In this document: positions 35,354 to 48,000 of the stretch, piece by piece | Layout: each line of letters opens with the position of its first letter | Numbering within the stretch: the stretch's first letter is position 1 | NCBI GenBank assembly: GCA_030248295.1 | Contig: JASANH010000523.1 | Coordinates: forward strand, 124,001 to 188,000 | Reading direction: 5' to 3' | Origin: Mesodorylaimus sp. YZB2_4 | Taxonomy: Eukaryota > Nematoda > Enoplea > Dorylaimida > Dorylaimidae | DNA: 64,000 nt | Program-made: the position numbers and the translations under genes | The notes under the pieces: generated by a model | The model's input: the letters and a program-made list of their open reading frames with translations, nothing else | Told to the model about the DNA's origin: nothing | Database searches by the model: none

Positions 35354-38300
35354 TCACGTTTCTCTTTTGTGAACAGGCGATACTGAGCTACACGTAAACA
35401 TTGGATCGACTACATAACCTAAAACAAAAGCAGATCGTAAAAAAGCGGAAAATTTGGCGCACCACCCAGAATATCAGATATTATTAACCCTCTACACTGA
35501 CCACAGACTACGACACCCTCTACACTCACCATTCTTATCAAGCCTCCTCCTCAATTCTTCCAACTGCGCCAATTGTTGTTGCCGTAACGACGATGCCGCA
35601 GCAGCAGCAGCCAATGTCGAAGACCCAGAAGCTGCTTGAGTTTCCCAATGGCTCCGCAAAGCAGAAACGTGTCCCGCCAAGATACTTGGGGGCAGAGCGA
35701 TCAAATTGACCACAGCCGCTTCAGCAGCAGCTTCTTCGGCCTGGGTACCGGCTTCCTCTTGAAACACTTGCCAAAACTCCTCCAATTCTTTCAAAATATC
35801 CAGAAAATCAGGCCGTAACTGTAAAGACAAGACTTGTCACTAGGGCACACAAAACATGCATGTCTATCGTAAACCCTAGTTTGTAAGCCCCGTTTAAAAT
35901 ACAGCCTCGCCTCGGACATCTGTGATATCATCTAGGCCCTCATTAATATTCCCAAGAAAGTCGCAATTGCAGGCTCGCCAGAAGAGCGACGATGATAAAA
36001 TTCTTTTAAAAACTTTTAAAAAAGTATGCAGAGTCAAAGATAAGTTTGTTGATTCTCTATTCGCTTTTCGAAGATACCACCCAGGTGAGTTGCCTACAGC
36101 CTGATGTCGAGGCAGAGATCGTAGACGAGTACACTGAGGTCACATAATCGTCCGAAGTGCAACAAAGCGCGGACTTCAGAAGAACAGAAAAGCAAGAAGC
36201 CCGGAAACCCCTTGAAAATCAAATGTCCCTCGCTCATAAAGTCTGGTAATACTCATTTGATAAAATTTTTAACTCCGTTTTTTCAGGTGGGAATCATCAG
36301 TACCAATACTACTCACCTCGGGATTTGTATGCCACGCCTTCTGCACGATTTGTTGTATCTGCTTGGGAAACTGTCCGCCACCAAGTGGCGGCCGGCTGTT
36401 CTTATAGGCCATTTCAGCCGCCGCCGCCGCTAAGATTAGATATTCTATTAGAAAAAGAGATATAAAGCCTCGAATATTATACCTGGCTTCAAGTGAGCGA
36501 AGGGCAAGTCGCCCGTGTGAATTTCCCACATGACCAAAGCGTAGCTGAACACATCGGCCTTGGTGCTGTATCGCGTGCACTGTGTGAATACCTCGGGTGC
36601 CATCCAACGCAAATTCTAAAACCCGGATTAATACAACATCACGACTCCTACCGACAGCAGCTTGTGCTTACCCCTGGTTGTTTCGTCATATTGTCTTCTT
36701 CCATTGAGCGCAAGAACCGAGATTCTCCAAAATCAGCCACCACAGCACGACCGTCATCGTGCAGCAGGATGTTATGAGAGTTCAAATCTCGGTGTATGAC
36801 TGGCTGGGGCAACTGGTGTAAGTAAGCCATGCCCTTCGCCACATCCAACACAATCGAATACTTGGTAGCACCGTCCAAAGGCCGCTTTTGTTCGTGCAGT
36901 AGACTAAACAAGGATCCCCCCGCCACGTACTCAGTCACGATAGCGAATTGCTGAAAAAATTACATAATAAGCACATATAGAAACAAACATCGAAGGGCGA
37001 ACTCATCTCTAAGCCAGCCAACACTTACACTAGGGTCATCCAAACAGGCGCCAACGAAATTAATGATATGGGCGTGATGAAGTTTACACAAAATCGATAC
37101 CTCGCGGCAAAACATGTCGACGTCGGATTTTGGACCAAACGCAGTGGCTCGATATCTAAAAATGTAAAACATCAGTAAATCTAAATTCGACAATAATCTA
37201 ATCGTACCGCTTGATCGCTACCGTCTTCGATTTATAAATCCCTTTATAGACTTTCCCGAACGAGCCTGAACCAACCGCTTCTTGAAAATCGATGTCACTC
37301 AGACTGAGATGGAACTGACTAGCCAATCCACCTCGCAATTGCAAAATCTCGGCCTTCTCTTTCGTGATGCTTCGAAGCTTCCCCAAAGGCGATGGCAATG
37401 GAACATAGGAGCTGTCTGAAATGTGGAATGTCATCTGGTCGTCAATGCCAGGGGCAAAACAACTTCTGCATCCCTTCCCAAACGGGACTTACCTCCGGAG
37501 GAGTATTCACTGCACAACGAGCCATCAGGTTGATCCCCGCGTTTGTAATGTTTCAGTAAGGTGACAATCGCATCGTGGCCACGTTCATACGCCCAAACGA
37601 TCGGTGTTTGTTCCTCGGGATGAGACAACGTGCTGCTATGAGACGATTCGTGACTATTGCCGCAAGAATCTTGACTAACAGCATTCGGACGAGCGACCAA
37701 TGTTGGGTCAGCACCATTATCTAATAGGAAACGGACCAAGGGCACGTGGCCATGATAGCAAGCGCTGTGCAGAGCTGAAAATGGAATATCAGTTTAACTC
37801 TGCTTCCCATCCGCGAGGGTTCACACATACCTGTATGTCCATCTTGGCCTTGATTATTTATATTTACTCCTGGCTGCTTCAAAAGAAACGTCACCAGCTC
37901 GATGTTCTTACCGTTTGTGCAAGCACTGAAAAGGTGTCCATGTTAGACACAACGATAGAGTATTTGGTCGAAAAAAGATACACACCTATGCAACGGCGTT
38001 TCCGAGAAGACGTTCTCTTTTGCCAGACTTTCGTGCCCAGTTCGTTGGATTAGCAATTTTGCGACTTCAAGTTTTCCTGAGTAGCAAGCTCTGAAACAAA
38101 ATCTGATTATTTTTTCCTTTTCACAAAATGTTCAAGAAAACACTTACAAATGCAGGGGCGTATCCCCGTAAATATTTGCCTCATGAGCGGGTATGCCATA
38201 CCGATTTTGTAGGAGCGCTTCGAGCAGCACCGTGTGGCCAGCCTTGCAACAAAAGTGTAGAGGACCGTTTCCTTCGTCGTCCTTGAGTTTAGCTGAAATC

Positions 38301-39338
38301 GAAGGCAAATGACTGAAGGCAACTTGAATGGCGGTGTCAACACTTACGATCAGCCCCAGCCTCCAACAGTAACTGTACAATTGCCACGTGTCCCTTCGCG
38401 CTGGCTAGATGAATTGGTCTGTCTTTGACGCCACCTCCTCGGTTTAGATTAACATTTTTTGACAAAAGAACTTTCACGACCTGAAACAAATAATACTGTA
38501 CACTTAAAAAATGAGCGCGCAACGACAAAATGCAGTTCACCTTTTCATGGCCGAAATAGCAAGCAACATGCAAGGGCGTGAACTTCACCCAGTCCTGACA
38601 TTCCGCGTCCGCATTGTACTCGCACAGTTTGTCAACCGCCTGAAAATAAGGTTATTCAAAAATAGATCAGATCGTGAGGCCCAGCATTGACCGATCTGGT
38701 CTTGAGCCTGGATCCCGATCCCGATCCGACCCGGGGTGCATATCAGCCCGATTCTAATCCGAAGTTCAAAGGGACGTTTTAAAAAGGGAACCTTTAGCTG
38801 AGAGACGAACCTCTCTACAACAAGAATAGTCGTGAACATGACATACCTCAGCGTGGCCACACATGGCTGCAATGTGCAGCGCTGGCATCTTATTCGGACC
38901 CAACAGATTCGGATTGGCATTTTGCTTGAGTAAGGCTTCTATGAGACTTATATCGCCCTGAACAAAAAGCTTATGAGTACTCGACCGAGACACGACATGT
39001 AACCAACCTTATAAACGGCCAGTTGCAACTGGCTGAATCCGTGCTTGCTCAGAGTCCCACTCGGAGGCGTCACAGTTTCCGGAGTTGGGGTTGAAGACAG
39101 ATTGTCCGACGTGGTCGATGATGACGATGCGGATTGTTGCAGCTGAGAGTCTTCGCGCAACAATCGAACATCTTCGTTCAAGCGAGATCGCAACACCGAA
39201 TAATTCTCACTGATTTTCTTTTTTAATTCTTCTGAAATTAAATAGATAGCTACTCTAAGTTGAATTTTCAGGCATGAAATACAAGGAATCAACTCACCCG
39301 CGCAGAAGGTAGTTGGACGAGACTTGTAGTTTCCCATT
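35354..39338 (-). CDS. TNNI3K: TNNI3K (ankyrin-repeat protein kinase)
   Basis: A kinase of the mixed-lineage/tyrosine-kinase-like group with an ankyrin-repeat front half. Sixteen exons (39299-39338, 39008-39231, 38847-38957, 38541-38639, 38348-38480, 38148-38292, 37986-38090, 37831-37925, 37493-37774, 37208-37415, 37029-37155, 36672-36950, 36483-36615, 36317-36429, 35530-35818, 35354-35418) sum to 815 residues; the human protein has 835. The start, MGNYKSRPT, is identical to the vertebrate protein. A coiled-coil segment is followed by about ten ankyrin repeats ([29 protein letters not shown]). The kinase has [32 protein letters not shown] and [11 protein letters not shown]. The C-terminal exon keeps a YVVDPM motif seen in vertebrate TNNI3K (GYVSDPM). 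An Ala-rich run replaces part of the Ser-rich tail. Confidence 0.96.
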
Positions 39339-39726
39339 CCTGCAGAAACGTGTCCAAGTTCGATCTTTGGCTCGGGTTCCAAATGAGACGACTATGTACA
39401 TTAGACTAGACGATTTTAATGTTTGATCGATCAGCCTACAACGCCCGCAGATTATAGATTGTTGTACTGCAAAAATCGATAAAAGGCATTCAGCCTAAAC
39501 AAAGTTCCACATTTTCTACACGGGTACAGTAGGTACAGGCCTATATTCGAAATCGAGTCCTTAGGTACTTCTACAATTTTGTATCGTCTCCGACTCTTAG
39601 CTAAGTATGCATTGACCAATCGATTCTAATCCAAAGGCAACCGCACGCCGATGAAATAATCCCAAACTGTTGGCAATTCGATTTGTTGCTTGCTAGCTGA
39701 GAATGCAACCTGGAAGAGAACAAAAT

Positions 39727-40137
39727 CTATTCTAGATATAAATTCCTGAATTTGGGTGTAAAGCTACAGTATGCCACCGTCAGCGCACGGAGGTCATGTA
39801 CGGCGCACTCCTCCATTTCTGGCGGGGTTTTCAAAAATCCGGGTTGTCCAATGAATTCTCCAATGGGCAAAAAGTGGTCGAAGTCATTGGCTGCTATATG
39901 TCGGCGCTGCACTGCTGTGGGTCGACTGGCTGGATTTCGTGAACTGATATGGGCACTGGATAAGTATTCCTACGAAGGACACGCCGCCTACGTTTGTAAC
40001 CAGTGGGAGGCGAGAGACATGAGACTGAAGTCTCTGGCTCTGGACTTTACGGGCGAACTGGAAGACGGCTAAACCATCAAGCGGAGTGGTTTGATGTTCT
40101 CTGCGCGACAGAGTTCCCCATCTGTTGCCCAGAATAG
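39727..40137. repeat. Unnamed dispersed element, copy A
   Basis: It starts with CTATTCTAGATATAAATTCC and ends ...CATCAAGCGGAGTGGTTTGA...GACAGAGTTCCCC...CCAGAATAG. Both ends recur in copy B, where the 310 bp between them are missing. It carries an open frame of about 100 codons on the plus strand with no recognisable domain. Confidence 0.5.
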
Positions 40138-40444
40138 TTTGATGCCTCACCTGCTGAGTAGTAACTATGGATCTCCCAACCCCCTGAAATGTTGCGCAGT
40201 TTCAGCTACTGCATCTTCCTACAACCGAATAATGGGACGAATCATACTCTAATGGGCGTTATAGTGTCTTACCCACTTCAAAATGGACCTATTCCATCAT
40301 GCAGACTAGTAGAATTGCCCTGGACAACAAGGCGCGTGGCCAGTCAGTGCAGTGTTAACAGGCCAGCGCAGTCCGTCTTTCTTTAGGACGCATTGACATA
40401 CAGTACATACTGTACGGACAGTTTGACACTCGACTCTCTCACGC

Positions 40445-40578
40445 CAGGCCAAGACTGTCTGCCTCTCGGTCCAGGTGCGGTTGTGGGCGAATGTTCGACT
40501 CGCGGCCCGGTAAATCATTTTGTGAAATGTGCCCCTTCACCCTCGCATAGTGGAGGTAAAACATGAACATGAACACTC
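40445..40578 (+). repeat. tRNA-derived SINE, copy 3 (diverged)
   Basis: An A-box-like GGCCAAGACTGTCTGCC is followed by the B box GTTCGACTCGC. A body with AAATCATTTTGTGAAATGTG and CCTCGCATAGTGGAGG follows, then an ACATGAACATGAACA tail. It shares order and wording with copies at 1-122 and 25625-25812. It directly abuts copy B of the unnamed element. Confidence 0.6.
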
Positions 40579-40579
40579 T

Positions 40580-40711
40580 CTATTCTAGATATAAATTCCT
40601 GCTGGAAGACGGCTGAAACATCAAACGGAGTGGTTTGATGTTCTCTGTGCGACAGAGTTCCCTGAACAGACACGGCCAGTTTCCGCGTGGGCACTCTGTT
40701 ACCCAGAATAG
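40580..40711. repeat. Unnamed dispersed element, copy B (internally deleted)
   Basis: CTATTCTAGATATAAATTCC joins directly to CTGGAAGACGGCTGAAACAT, the sequence found 310 bp further on in copy A. The right part carries about 30 bp (GAACAGACACGGCCAGTTTC and onward) absent from copy A. Both copies are therefore derivatives of a longer parent. Confidence 0.5.
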
Positions 40712-42406
40712 TAACAGTGTAGCCCCTCTTGATCATCTACTGCCGCCGTCATGAGCGACCATTGGCGAATGATTCGCATCAAGCAGACCACACCAGGACA
40801 CTGTGCATTATATGTACAGTACATCCTCCGCTCCTTTCCTGCATTTCTTACCTTGCTAATTTCTACTGGGCCTGCATAACTGTTCCAAAACTAGCATTTG
40901 CTTATCGTTAGCAAGAGTATACCAGAAAGTATTTCCACGTATCTGTCATTTCTTCTTTGTATTTCTTCAAATCTGTCATTTCTTCCAGCCTTGGTGTCCT
41001 ACAGCCTTAAAGGACAGATCTTGCAGGTAATCTCTCAATGATCGATTGCAGGGCTACAATTTTTATGACCTCAAAAAAATTCCATTGAGGTGGGTCATGT
41101 CAGAGTTTGAGACTGGAGACCATTCATAATACACTGTGAGTTTTTGCTGGTTTCTCGAGTGTGTATGGTGCTGCAAGCTGACGAGAATTTTACATCGTGA
41201 AAAAAGAAAACTCCAGGCTTAGGGTTTCCACTGGCCTGTCCTAGTGCACCCTACGATGGGCCATATTTCATTATTGAGCGAGACCTGAAATTCAGTTAGT
41301 CGACTATAACAAGCGGGAAGCAGCAAAGCCACGGCAGAGTTTTGCCACCATCTAAACTTGTCACTTCACCTGATAAGTATACTTCAAATGATTTCAACAC
41401 ATGCGTGTGCTGTACCAGTCAGTGAGTACAGCATGTATAGCACAAATCAAACTCCACCAAATTTGACCTCCCCAAATTAGTCATCAATCAATTCAGCCAT
41501 CGATAGCTCGCGGGAAAACTCGTCATGCATACCTCTGTATCAAAGTGCATGTCCGCGTGTGCCAACAACGAGCCTACACTGGACATGCTGACAGTACATG
41601 CGCCCTCGCCCCCGTTTAGGCAACACTGGCAGGCACTGAACAAAGGACATTCCCCACACGTCAGCAATGAGGTTGCTTATCCAATTTTGAAACTGGTCGG
41701 GGTGTACAATTCTAAGCTCTTCAAACAGACTCAACTATGTTTGCGCACACCCGTATCGAGTGATTGTTCTCGCATCCTGTAGGCCCGTGAGAAAAACCAG
41801 AAACACCCATTCCCAAATAGAACACGAGGCCAGTCAAGTGCTGTCCCGCCCATGTGCTCAGTTCACTACTGGCCAGTTTCACTGCCATATTAAGAGTTTT
41901 ATTCCAACATAAAAGACAGGTTTTTCATTCCTATATTATTTGAGCCCAGTCATAAGACCCCGAGAAATATTTTTTTAACCTTTACTTGTACCTTGTTGAA
42001 ATGGAGGTGAGCGCCCGGTGGGCCTGGACCTTATCGACCATCCAGTCCGGGTTCTGGCTGAGAGAAACGCATCCCATTTCCCACCCACGTCCAATCAATA
42101 AATGCAGGACATAATGGCACGAGCTAGCTCGCATTCCCGACACTTTCGTTCATCGAATGGAAGAGAGCCCCGAACAAGATTTTACGAATTCATAAGCACA
42201 GAAGCACGTACAATAAGTATACTCGCCCGGCTAAACATATCACTTCTCATGTTGTGAAAACGTTACGAAAATGGGTTATTATGCATACAGAACAATATGC
42301 TAGTTCACCGTGAACCACGACACAAAAAATCTAAACATTATGCGAATGTCCAGAAGTCTGCTATTATGATGGATGAAGATATTATGGGGGTGAATATAGA
42401 AACAAT

Positions 42407-43278
42407 CTAAGAACCCTTGGTACCCAAGATCAACGCCACTATAAGTCCATACAAACCCAATACTTCAGCGAAGATAAGAATCAAAATCATGCCCACGAAA
42501 AGACGCGGTTGTTGAGCCGTGCCACGAACGCCCGCATCGCCCACGATTCCGATGGCGTAACCGGCTGCCAAACCACTCAGTCCCACAGCGAGACCCGCTC
42601 CGAGACCGCAAAAACCACTGAAAAATGGTAAATAGTTTGATTATAACATAATAACAGCGCAAGAATTATCTATGCATATACACAATTTGATTGCGCGTTG
42701 GAGAGCATGGAATAATTCAGTGGGTCCGTTATGTCAGCACCCAGTCGTGCAAAGAACGAGACGTGAATCAGAACTTGTTCACCGAACAACTCGTTCGCAA
42801 CAGCAGCTCCCCCCACCCCCAAATGGGTTATTCAGATGAATTTAAGGGACAATACTGTGGGTGATAGGCTTCGCTTCTTATCGCCGCAAATCTTGTGATC
42901 CCAGAAAATGACTAAGCAGGACTTACGTGAAAAGACTGTACTGCGGAGCCGCGTCCACCTTTTGCGAAATGATAACCGAGACGACGAGACCGTAAATGGC
43001 AATGATACCAGCCATGACGACCGGAATGATGGATTTCATGATCAATTCGGGTCGCATGACGGCCATTGCGGCGATTCCAGTGCCTGATTTGGCGGTACCG
43101 TAGGCCGCCCCCAAAGCTGAACATAACCACGATCCACGTTTACATCAGGCACTTTCAGTGATTCATGTAGCATACCTGTGAAAATCATGGCCGAAGAAGC
43201 GCCGATAACACCAAAAAATGGGCTGTAAACTGGGCCCAACTCTTCCATGGAGTACGAACCAGCACCAGCAGTCGACAT
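42407..43278 (-). CDS. ATP6V0C: V-ATPase 16-kDa proteolipid subunit c
   Basis: Subunit of the membrane rotor ring of the vacuolar proton pump. Exons 43176-43278, 42927-43116 and 42407-42617; 167 residues (usual 155-160). Four membrane helices are visible: [35 protein letters not shown] and [51 protein letters not shown] continuing [10 protein letters not shown]. The proton-carrying Glu is in IFAEVLG. Sequence is almost identical to other animal subunits in the last two helices. The N-terminus ([16 protein letters not shown]) is slightly longer than usual. The ATG faces that of B4GALT7, 500 bp away. Confidence 0.97.
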
Positions 43279-43777
43279 TTTGACGAATTCCTTTTACTGA
43301 AAGATAAAGACCATTGATGAAATATAGGTCTGTTAAGAAACATTACGAGCTATGAAAAACCTAAACATACCTGGCAATTAGAAAATAACAGTACAGTTAT
43401 GGGAGATGAAGTAGTCTAGTACAGACGGCGCAAAATGGCGGATTTCAGAGTCACGAGAAAAATGGATTTTGTTGAACGCAGTCACGAACGAGATTCCGGT
43501 TTCTGCTACGACACGGTACGTCTGTATGTACACAACGTATGATCGTCTATATTCACCCTCTTTATCGAGCGATCCGTCATCTGGGGCCGAAATACTCACT
43601 GCACTCGTGTCATGACCAGACCACCTTCGATGCTGGTTAGGAATGGTCCGCTTTGTGTGCGCGGCGCATGCAAATCACGCCGCAGTGTAAAGCGGAGCCG
43701 AGTACTTTACACTGCGTTGGTTCAATATGATCGTATTTTCAGAGTCCTTCCAGCCATCAGCCAGGCCATAGAACTGG
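43279..43777. promoter_or_regulatory. Intergenic promoter region between divergent V-ATPase c and B4GALT7 genes
   Basis: The two start codons are 500 bp apart on opposite strands, so both promoters lie here. An acceptor-like ACTTCTTACAG-type signal was not found on either side. No core element stands out. Confidence 0.4.
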
Positions 43778-44701
43778 ATGTATTCGGTCATCGACATGAT
43801 CAGGTCGCTCATGAGGAACTTTTATCGTCGAGCAGTGTTGGTGGCACTGGTCATATTTCCAGCAATTATTTTGTACTTAGCATTCAGATTATCAGAGGAA
43901 ACGCGCCTCTTATCCGCGTGTACTAGCAGTTGGCGATACGATATACGAATAAGCGATATTGAAAGACGAAGTGACGGGCATCGCCTGTGTGTAGTTGTCC
44001 CATTCCGGAATAGATTTGAAGAGCTTCTGGCCATGGCGCCACACATGCACACATTTCTGAGTCGCAATCGACGGGTTCAAGAGTTTCGTATTCTCGTAAT
44101 CAACCAAATTGACAGGTATCGATTTAATCGGGCCTCGCTGGTCAACGTGGGCTACTTCGAATCTCAGAGACTGGGCTGTGATTACTTTGCTATGCACGAC
44201 GTCGATCTGCTCCCGCTGAATGATGATCTTGACTACGGATATCCAGAGGCCGGGCCCTATCACGTGTCTTCGCCCAAATATCACCCACGATATCACTACA
44301 AGACATTCATCGGCGGCATTCTACTAATAAGCTTGGAACATTACAAACGGGTCAACGGCATGTCCAACCGATATTGGGGTTGGGGTTTGGAGGACGACGA
44401 ATTCTATTTGCGCTTACGTGATGCTAACTTGACTATTTATCGACCGAAGGGCTTACTGACCGATTCTTCAAATACTTTTCGCCATTTACACGAATCGGCC
44501 CATCGTCCTCGCGACATGGCGCTCGTGGGCGATCAAGAAAAGCAGACCAAGAAGAGAGACAGAGTTACGGGTTTGAATAGTGTCAAATACGAGGTGGTTG
44601 GCAGATCTAATATGACGATAGACGGAGGGGCTGTCACAGTTGTCCATGTCAAACTGTTCTGTGACAAACGGCTGACCCCGTGGTGTGAACATGCATCGTA
44701 G
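43778..44701 (+). CDS. B4GALT7: Xylosylprotein beta-1,4-galactosyltransferase 7
   Basis: A Golgi type II enzyme that adds the first galactose to xylose in the glycosaminoglycan linker of proteoglycans. One uninterrupted frame of 307 residues. A short cytosolic N-terminus is followed by a membrane anchor (AVLVALVIFPAIILYLAFRL) and the catalytic domain. Motifs: VVVPFRNRFEELL, the metal-binding DVD in MHDVDLLPLN, GGILLISLEHYKRVNGMSNR and YWGWGLEDDEFYLRL. The C-terminus has TFRHLHE and TPWCEH, as in the vertebrate enzyme. An alternative in-frame ATG lies six codons downstream. It is one of the few intronless genes here, which would suit an old retrocopy that replaced its parent, though this cannot be shown. 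Confidence 0.94.
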   Translation: MYSVIDMIRSLMRNFYRRAVLVALVIFPAIILYLAFRLSEETRLLSACTSSWRYDIRISDIERRSDGHRLCVVVPFRNRFEELLAMAPHMHTFLSRNRRVQEFRILVINQIDRYRFNRASLVNVGYFESQRLGCDYFAMHDVDLLPLNDDLDYGYPEAGPYHVSSPKYHPRYHYKTFIGGILLISLEHYKRVNGMSNRYWGWGLEDDEFYLRLRDANLTIYRPKGLLTDSSNTFRHLHESAHRPRDMALVGDQEKQTKKRDRVTGLNSVKYEVVGRSNMTIDGGAVTVVHVKLFCDKRLTPWCEHAS

Positions 44702-45061
44702 TTTCTTGGGTCACTAACGTGATTTGGTGCTTTGGAAGACTTGACATGTAATTCTTGCCAGCAGAATGATTCTAAACCGGTATTAAAAAAGAATTTTATT
44801 AGTTTAACAGTAAATTACAGCGAACTGGTGCGATTTGTGTCGATAGTATTCAATGTCTTGTGCAATTTCCGTTTCATTCTAGACATTTTGAATTTTTAAA
44901 ATTGCGGGAACTGCTGTAGTAACTTGTGAACCTGAGCATCATTTGCTGTGCGATACTACAGTACCCCGGCCTTCAACATCGGGTTTCCGTGTTCGTGTTC
45001 GATGTTCGTACGTTTGTAACCAAAAATTTGTGTTAGGCCTACGTGTGAAAACACCAAAGTA
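44702..45061. other. Short intergenic gap
   Basis: 360 bp holding the B4GALT7 3' untranslated region and the UBE2O 5' leader. No separate feature seen. Confidence 0.5.
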
Positions 45062-48000
45062 ATGGCAAAAAACGTAGCTCATTGGCAATTCGAGGAAGAT
45101 GACACTGTGGCAATTCTTCCAAAAAATGGCGGAATTCGTGTCGGTCTCGTCAGCGAAACTCACGAAGAAGACAACACCAGCAGCGATGACGATCTTTCAA
45201 CCGATAGCAATCCTCGGCTCAAGCCAGGACAAGTTCGTATTGAATGGTATCCGACCGGTAAAGAAACTGCAGTGACTACGGACAAGGTACATAGTTCATG
45301 TTTGGCGTAGTTCAAGAACGTGCAGACCATGAAATGAATTAACCCTTAGTTGGTCTATTTCTTGGGTCCACAGACCCATTTACGGCGGTTAGAACAAAGA
45401 CCAGCTCTTAGACGCTGAAGGTGAACATAAAACCGGTTTTCACAAGGAAAAGACGCACACGGCTAACCTGTTTTCACACGGACCAACTAAGGGTTAAGCC
45501 TTTGCCAGGTTTGGCTCACTACAGTATCGCTTCTGATTTCAGATTGTGTTACTCGATCGCTCGTTGCTGATGGGAGAAGTCGTATGCCGTCGGTTGCAAC
45601 CGAATCGAATCGGCCTGATTCGAAATGTCTCTATTCAAGCCGATTTTTTATTACTGCCACATTGTCAGTATGTTGTGCGCAATGTCTCTGAACAACGAAT
45701 CGAATTTGTGAACGTAAGATTTTCGTGAAGTCTATCTCTCTTTAACCCTTTTTCACTCCTGACTTCTACTACGTTCAGAAATACGATGATGCTTCGAGCT
45801 CGTGTTACGTAGGATATGAAAATTGGGCTGGCAGTTTGATGGCGTCGTCGGACAAATTGTTACTGAAATCGGAAGAAGGGTACCAGTAAGTTGGCACTTG
45901 AGTTTTTTTTCTAATTCTGAGTGGTTCCTGAAATGTTTGCGTTGCAGGTGCTGGATTTCAACAAACGACGGGATCAATGACTTATACGACTGTTGTACAA
46001 AACGTCTCGAGGTGTGTCCTCTTACTTTCTGTTTGGTTTTGGCTCAACCCCTTTTGTTTTTAGAGTAGCTCATACAATACTCGGCAATGGTACGAAGGCG
46101 AGCCAGTCAAATGCACTTTCAAATCACTAGAAAATGCTAAATGGTTGCCGAACCATAAACCATCGGATGCGGTTTTGCGAAAGTTAGACTATAACAATAG
46201 AAAAATGAAATTCACAGTGATGAAAGTGGGACGATTTTTTACGCATACATTTAATCCATCGCTCAACTGAAACGTTTTGCAGGTTGAACCAGAATTTATT
46301 AACGTTCGTTGGATAGCTGCGGTTGGCGGGCCTAATGCTAGCGTGCACCCGCCGCCCTCAACTATTAGCGGAGATGATTTGCAGAAGTAAGTTTTTTCCC
46401 GGTCCACAACTAATACTGTACCGACACCATGGCACTGTCAATGTACACTTTGATGCTTTTAGGGTACGAAAGTTAGAGCATTTCGAATATCAGTTGACTC
46501 AAATCGGCGATAGGATTTGGGTCGACATAGATTCGGATGATGTCATTATGCCATATTCCGATTGGAAGGCGGCGTTACGTGCAGAGCTAGAACGCGAGCA
46601 ACATCGAGCCCAATCTGATCTCGTCAGCAGAGATGGCCGTGACAAATCCATTTCTGAATCTGGCGTGACCGAGAATTTAGCGAACGGAACAGATCAAGAC
46701 GATTTGGATAGAAAAACTGAATCCAAAGATGTCGAAGATAACGAAGGCGAATACGAAGATGTAACGAGTGTTGCAGCGGAAGGAGCTTGGGAAACTGTTC
46801 GAAGATCTCGGCCTCGTCTTGGCGTGATGAGTCATCGTTGGAAAGGTCATGCTGTTGCTAACGTTTCACCATCGTATCGGAAGTCATCAGCGATTCGAAA
46901 GCGAACTAAGCCAACGCAGACAAAACAAGCTAGAGCTCCGATAACTCGACTAGGCTCCAATGTTCTGCCGCCGAGTTTAGGAGAACGAGCGGCCGGTGAG
47001 GCGATTTACGTGCGCTCGTATCTAGAAGTTATTTGGCAAGATGGCGAAGTGGAATCGAACGTGTCGTCAGCGGAATTGGCCTTCGCTAGCGGCGATTTGG
47101 ACGATCACTTGTTTATCCCTGGAAATTTCGTCCTAATGCAAGAAGAAGAAGGTGGCAAGACGTGGCCCGAGTATGGATATGGCGTGGTGGAGAAGGTGGA
47201 CCACTCGAATCGAGTGGCCACGGTGTCTTGGTATGAAAATTCGATGGAGATGGAAAATGGTGAAAAGCGAAAGTTTATTCGTAAAGATGACGTCAGCGTG
47301 TACGAACTGGTTCTGCATTCGGATTTCGACTACGGGCCCGGCGTGCTGCTAATGATGATCTCCCCGGAAACTGTCTGCACCGGCGACAGTTTGGCGCCGA
47401 TCGGGCAAGTGCTTTACACGGACGTGAATGGGGAAGTTGTTGTGAAGTGGATGAACGGCAGTATCGGGCGAGTCCTACCGGAAGACGTGTGCCGAGTGAT
47501 TGGCGATTATCAACTGGATGACGACCAATCGGAAGACGAAAGCGAAGATGAAGAAACAGATGGTGGAAGTGACACGGATTCGTGGAGTACGGTTTCGATG
47601 GACAGTGAAAGTGAAGGCGATGACGATGAAGAAGAGAAATTCGACTCGATTCTCGGAGCTGAACCCAAAGTCAAACCCAAAGATGCCATTGATTCCCTGA
47701 TCAAGCTTTCATCGGCTTTGGACGCCTTGAGAGGAAGTTTAGCGACGCTGCGGAAAAGCGAATCGGATATCAGCATCCGTAGGGATTTGGCGTCGGCCCT
47801 GACCGGGCTGTACTTTACGTTGAAACGAATCACAAAGTGCTGGTTTAATTTGGACATGAATACTCATCGATACGGGCCCGATCTGTCCAGCTGCGTCCGC
47901 ATCCTACGCGCGTGGTTGAAGACGATGAAAGAGAAGGAGAGCACGGTTAACGTTTGGAACGGCAAAGCTATCACTCATCCTGCCAAGGACAGCGGGCCAA

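Larger units (their letters stand above)
39339..42406. other. Gene-poor, repeat-rich interval
   Basis: Over 3 kb without a gene I can support. It contains two partial copies of an unnamed element (39727-40137 and 40580-40711) and SINE copy 3, listed separately. A 107-codon frame at 39752-40072 lies inside the first copy and may be a remnant of its own coding region. The rest is AT-rich and featureless. Confidence 0.5.

Noticed and set aside
43042..43130. Continuation of V-ATPase exon frames through introns
   Set aside because: Intron translations only; the three-exon model closes exactly on the family sequence.
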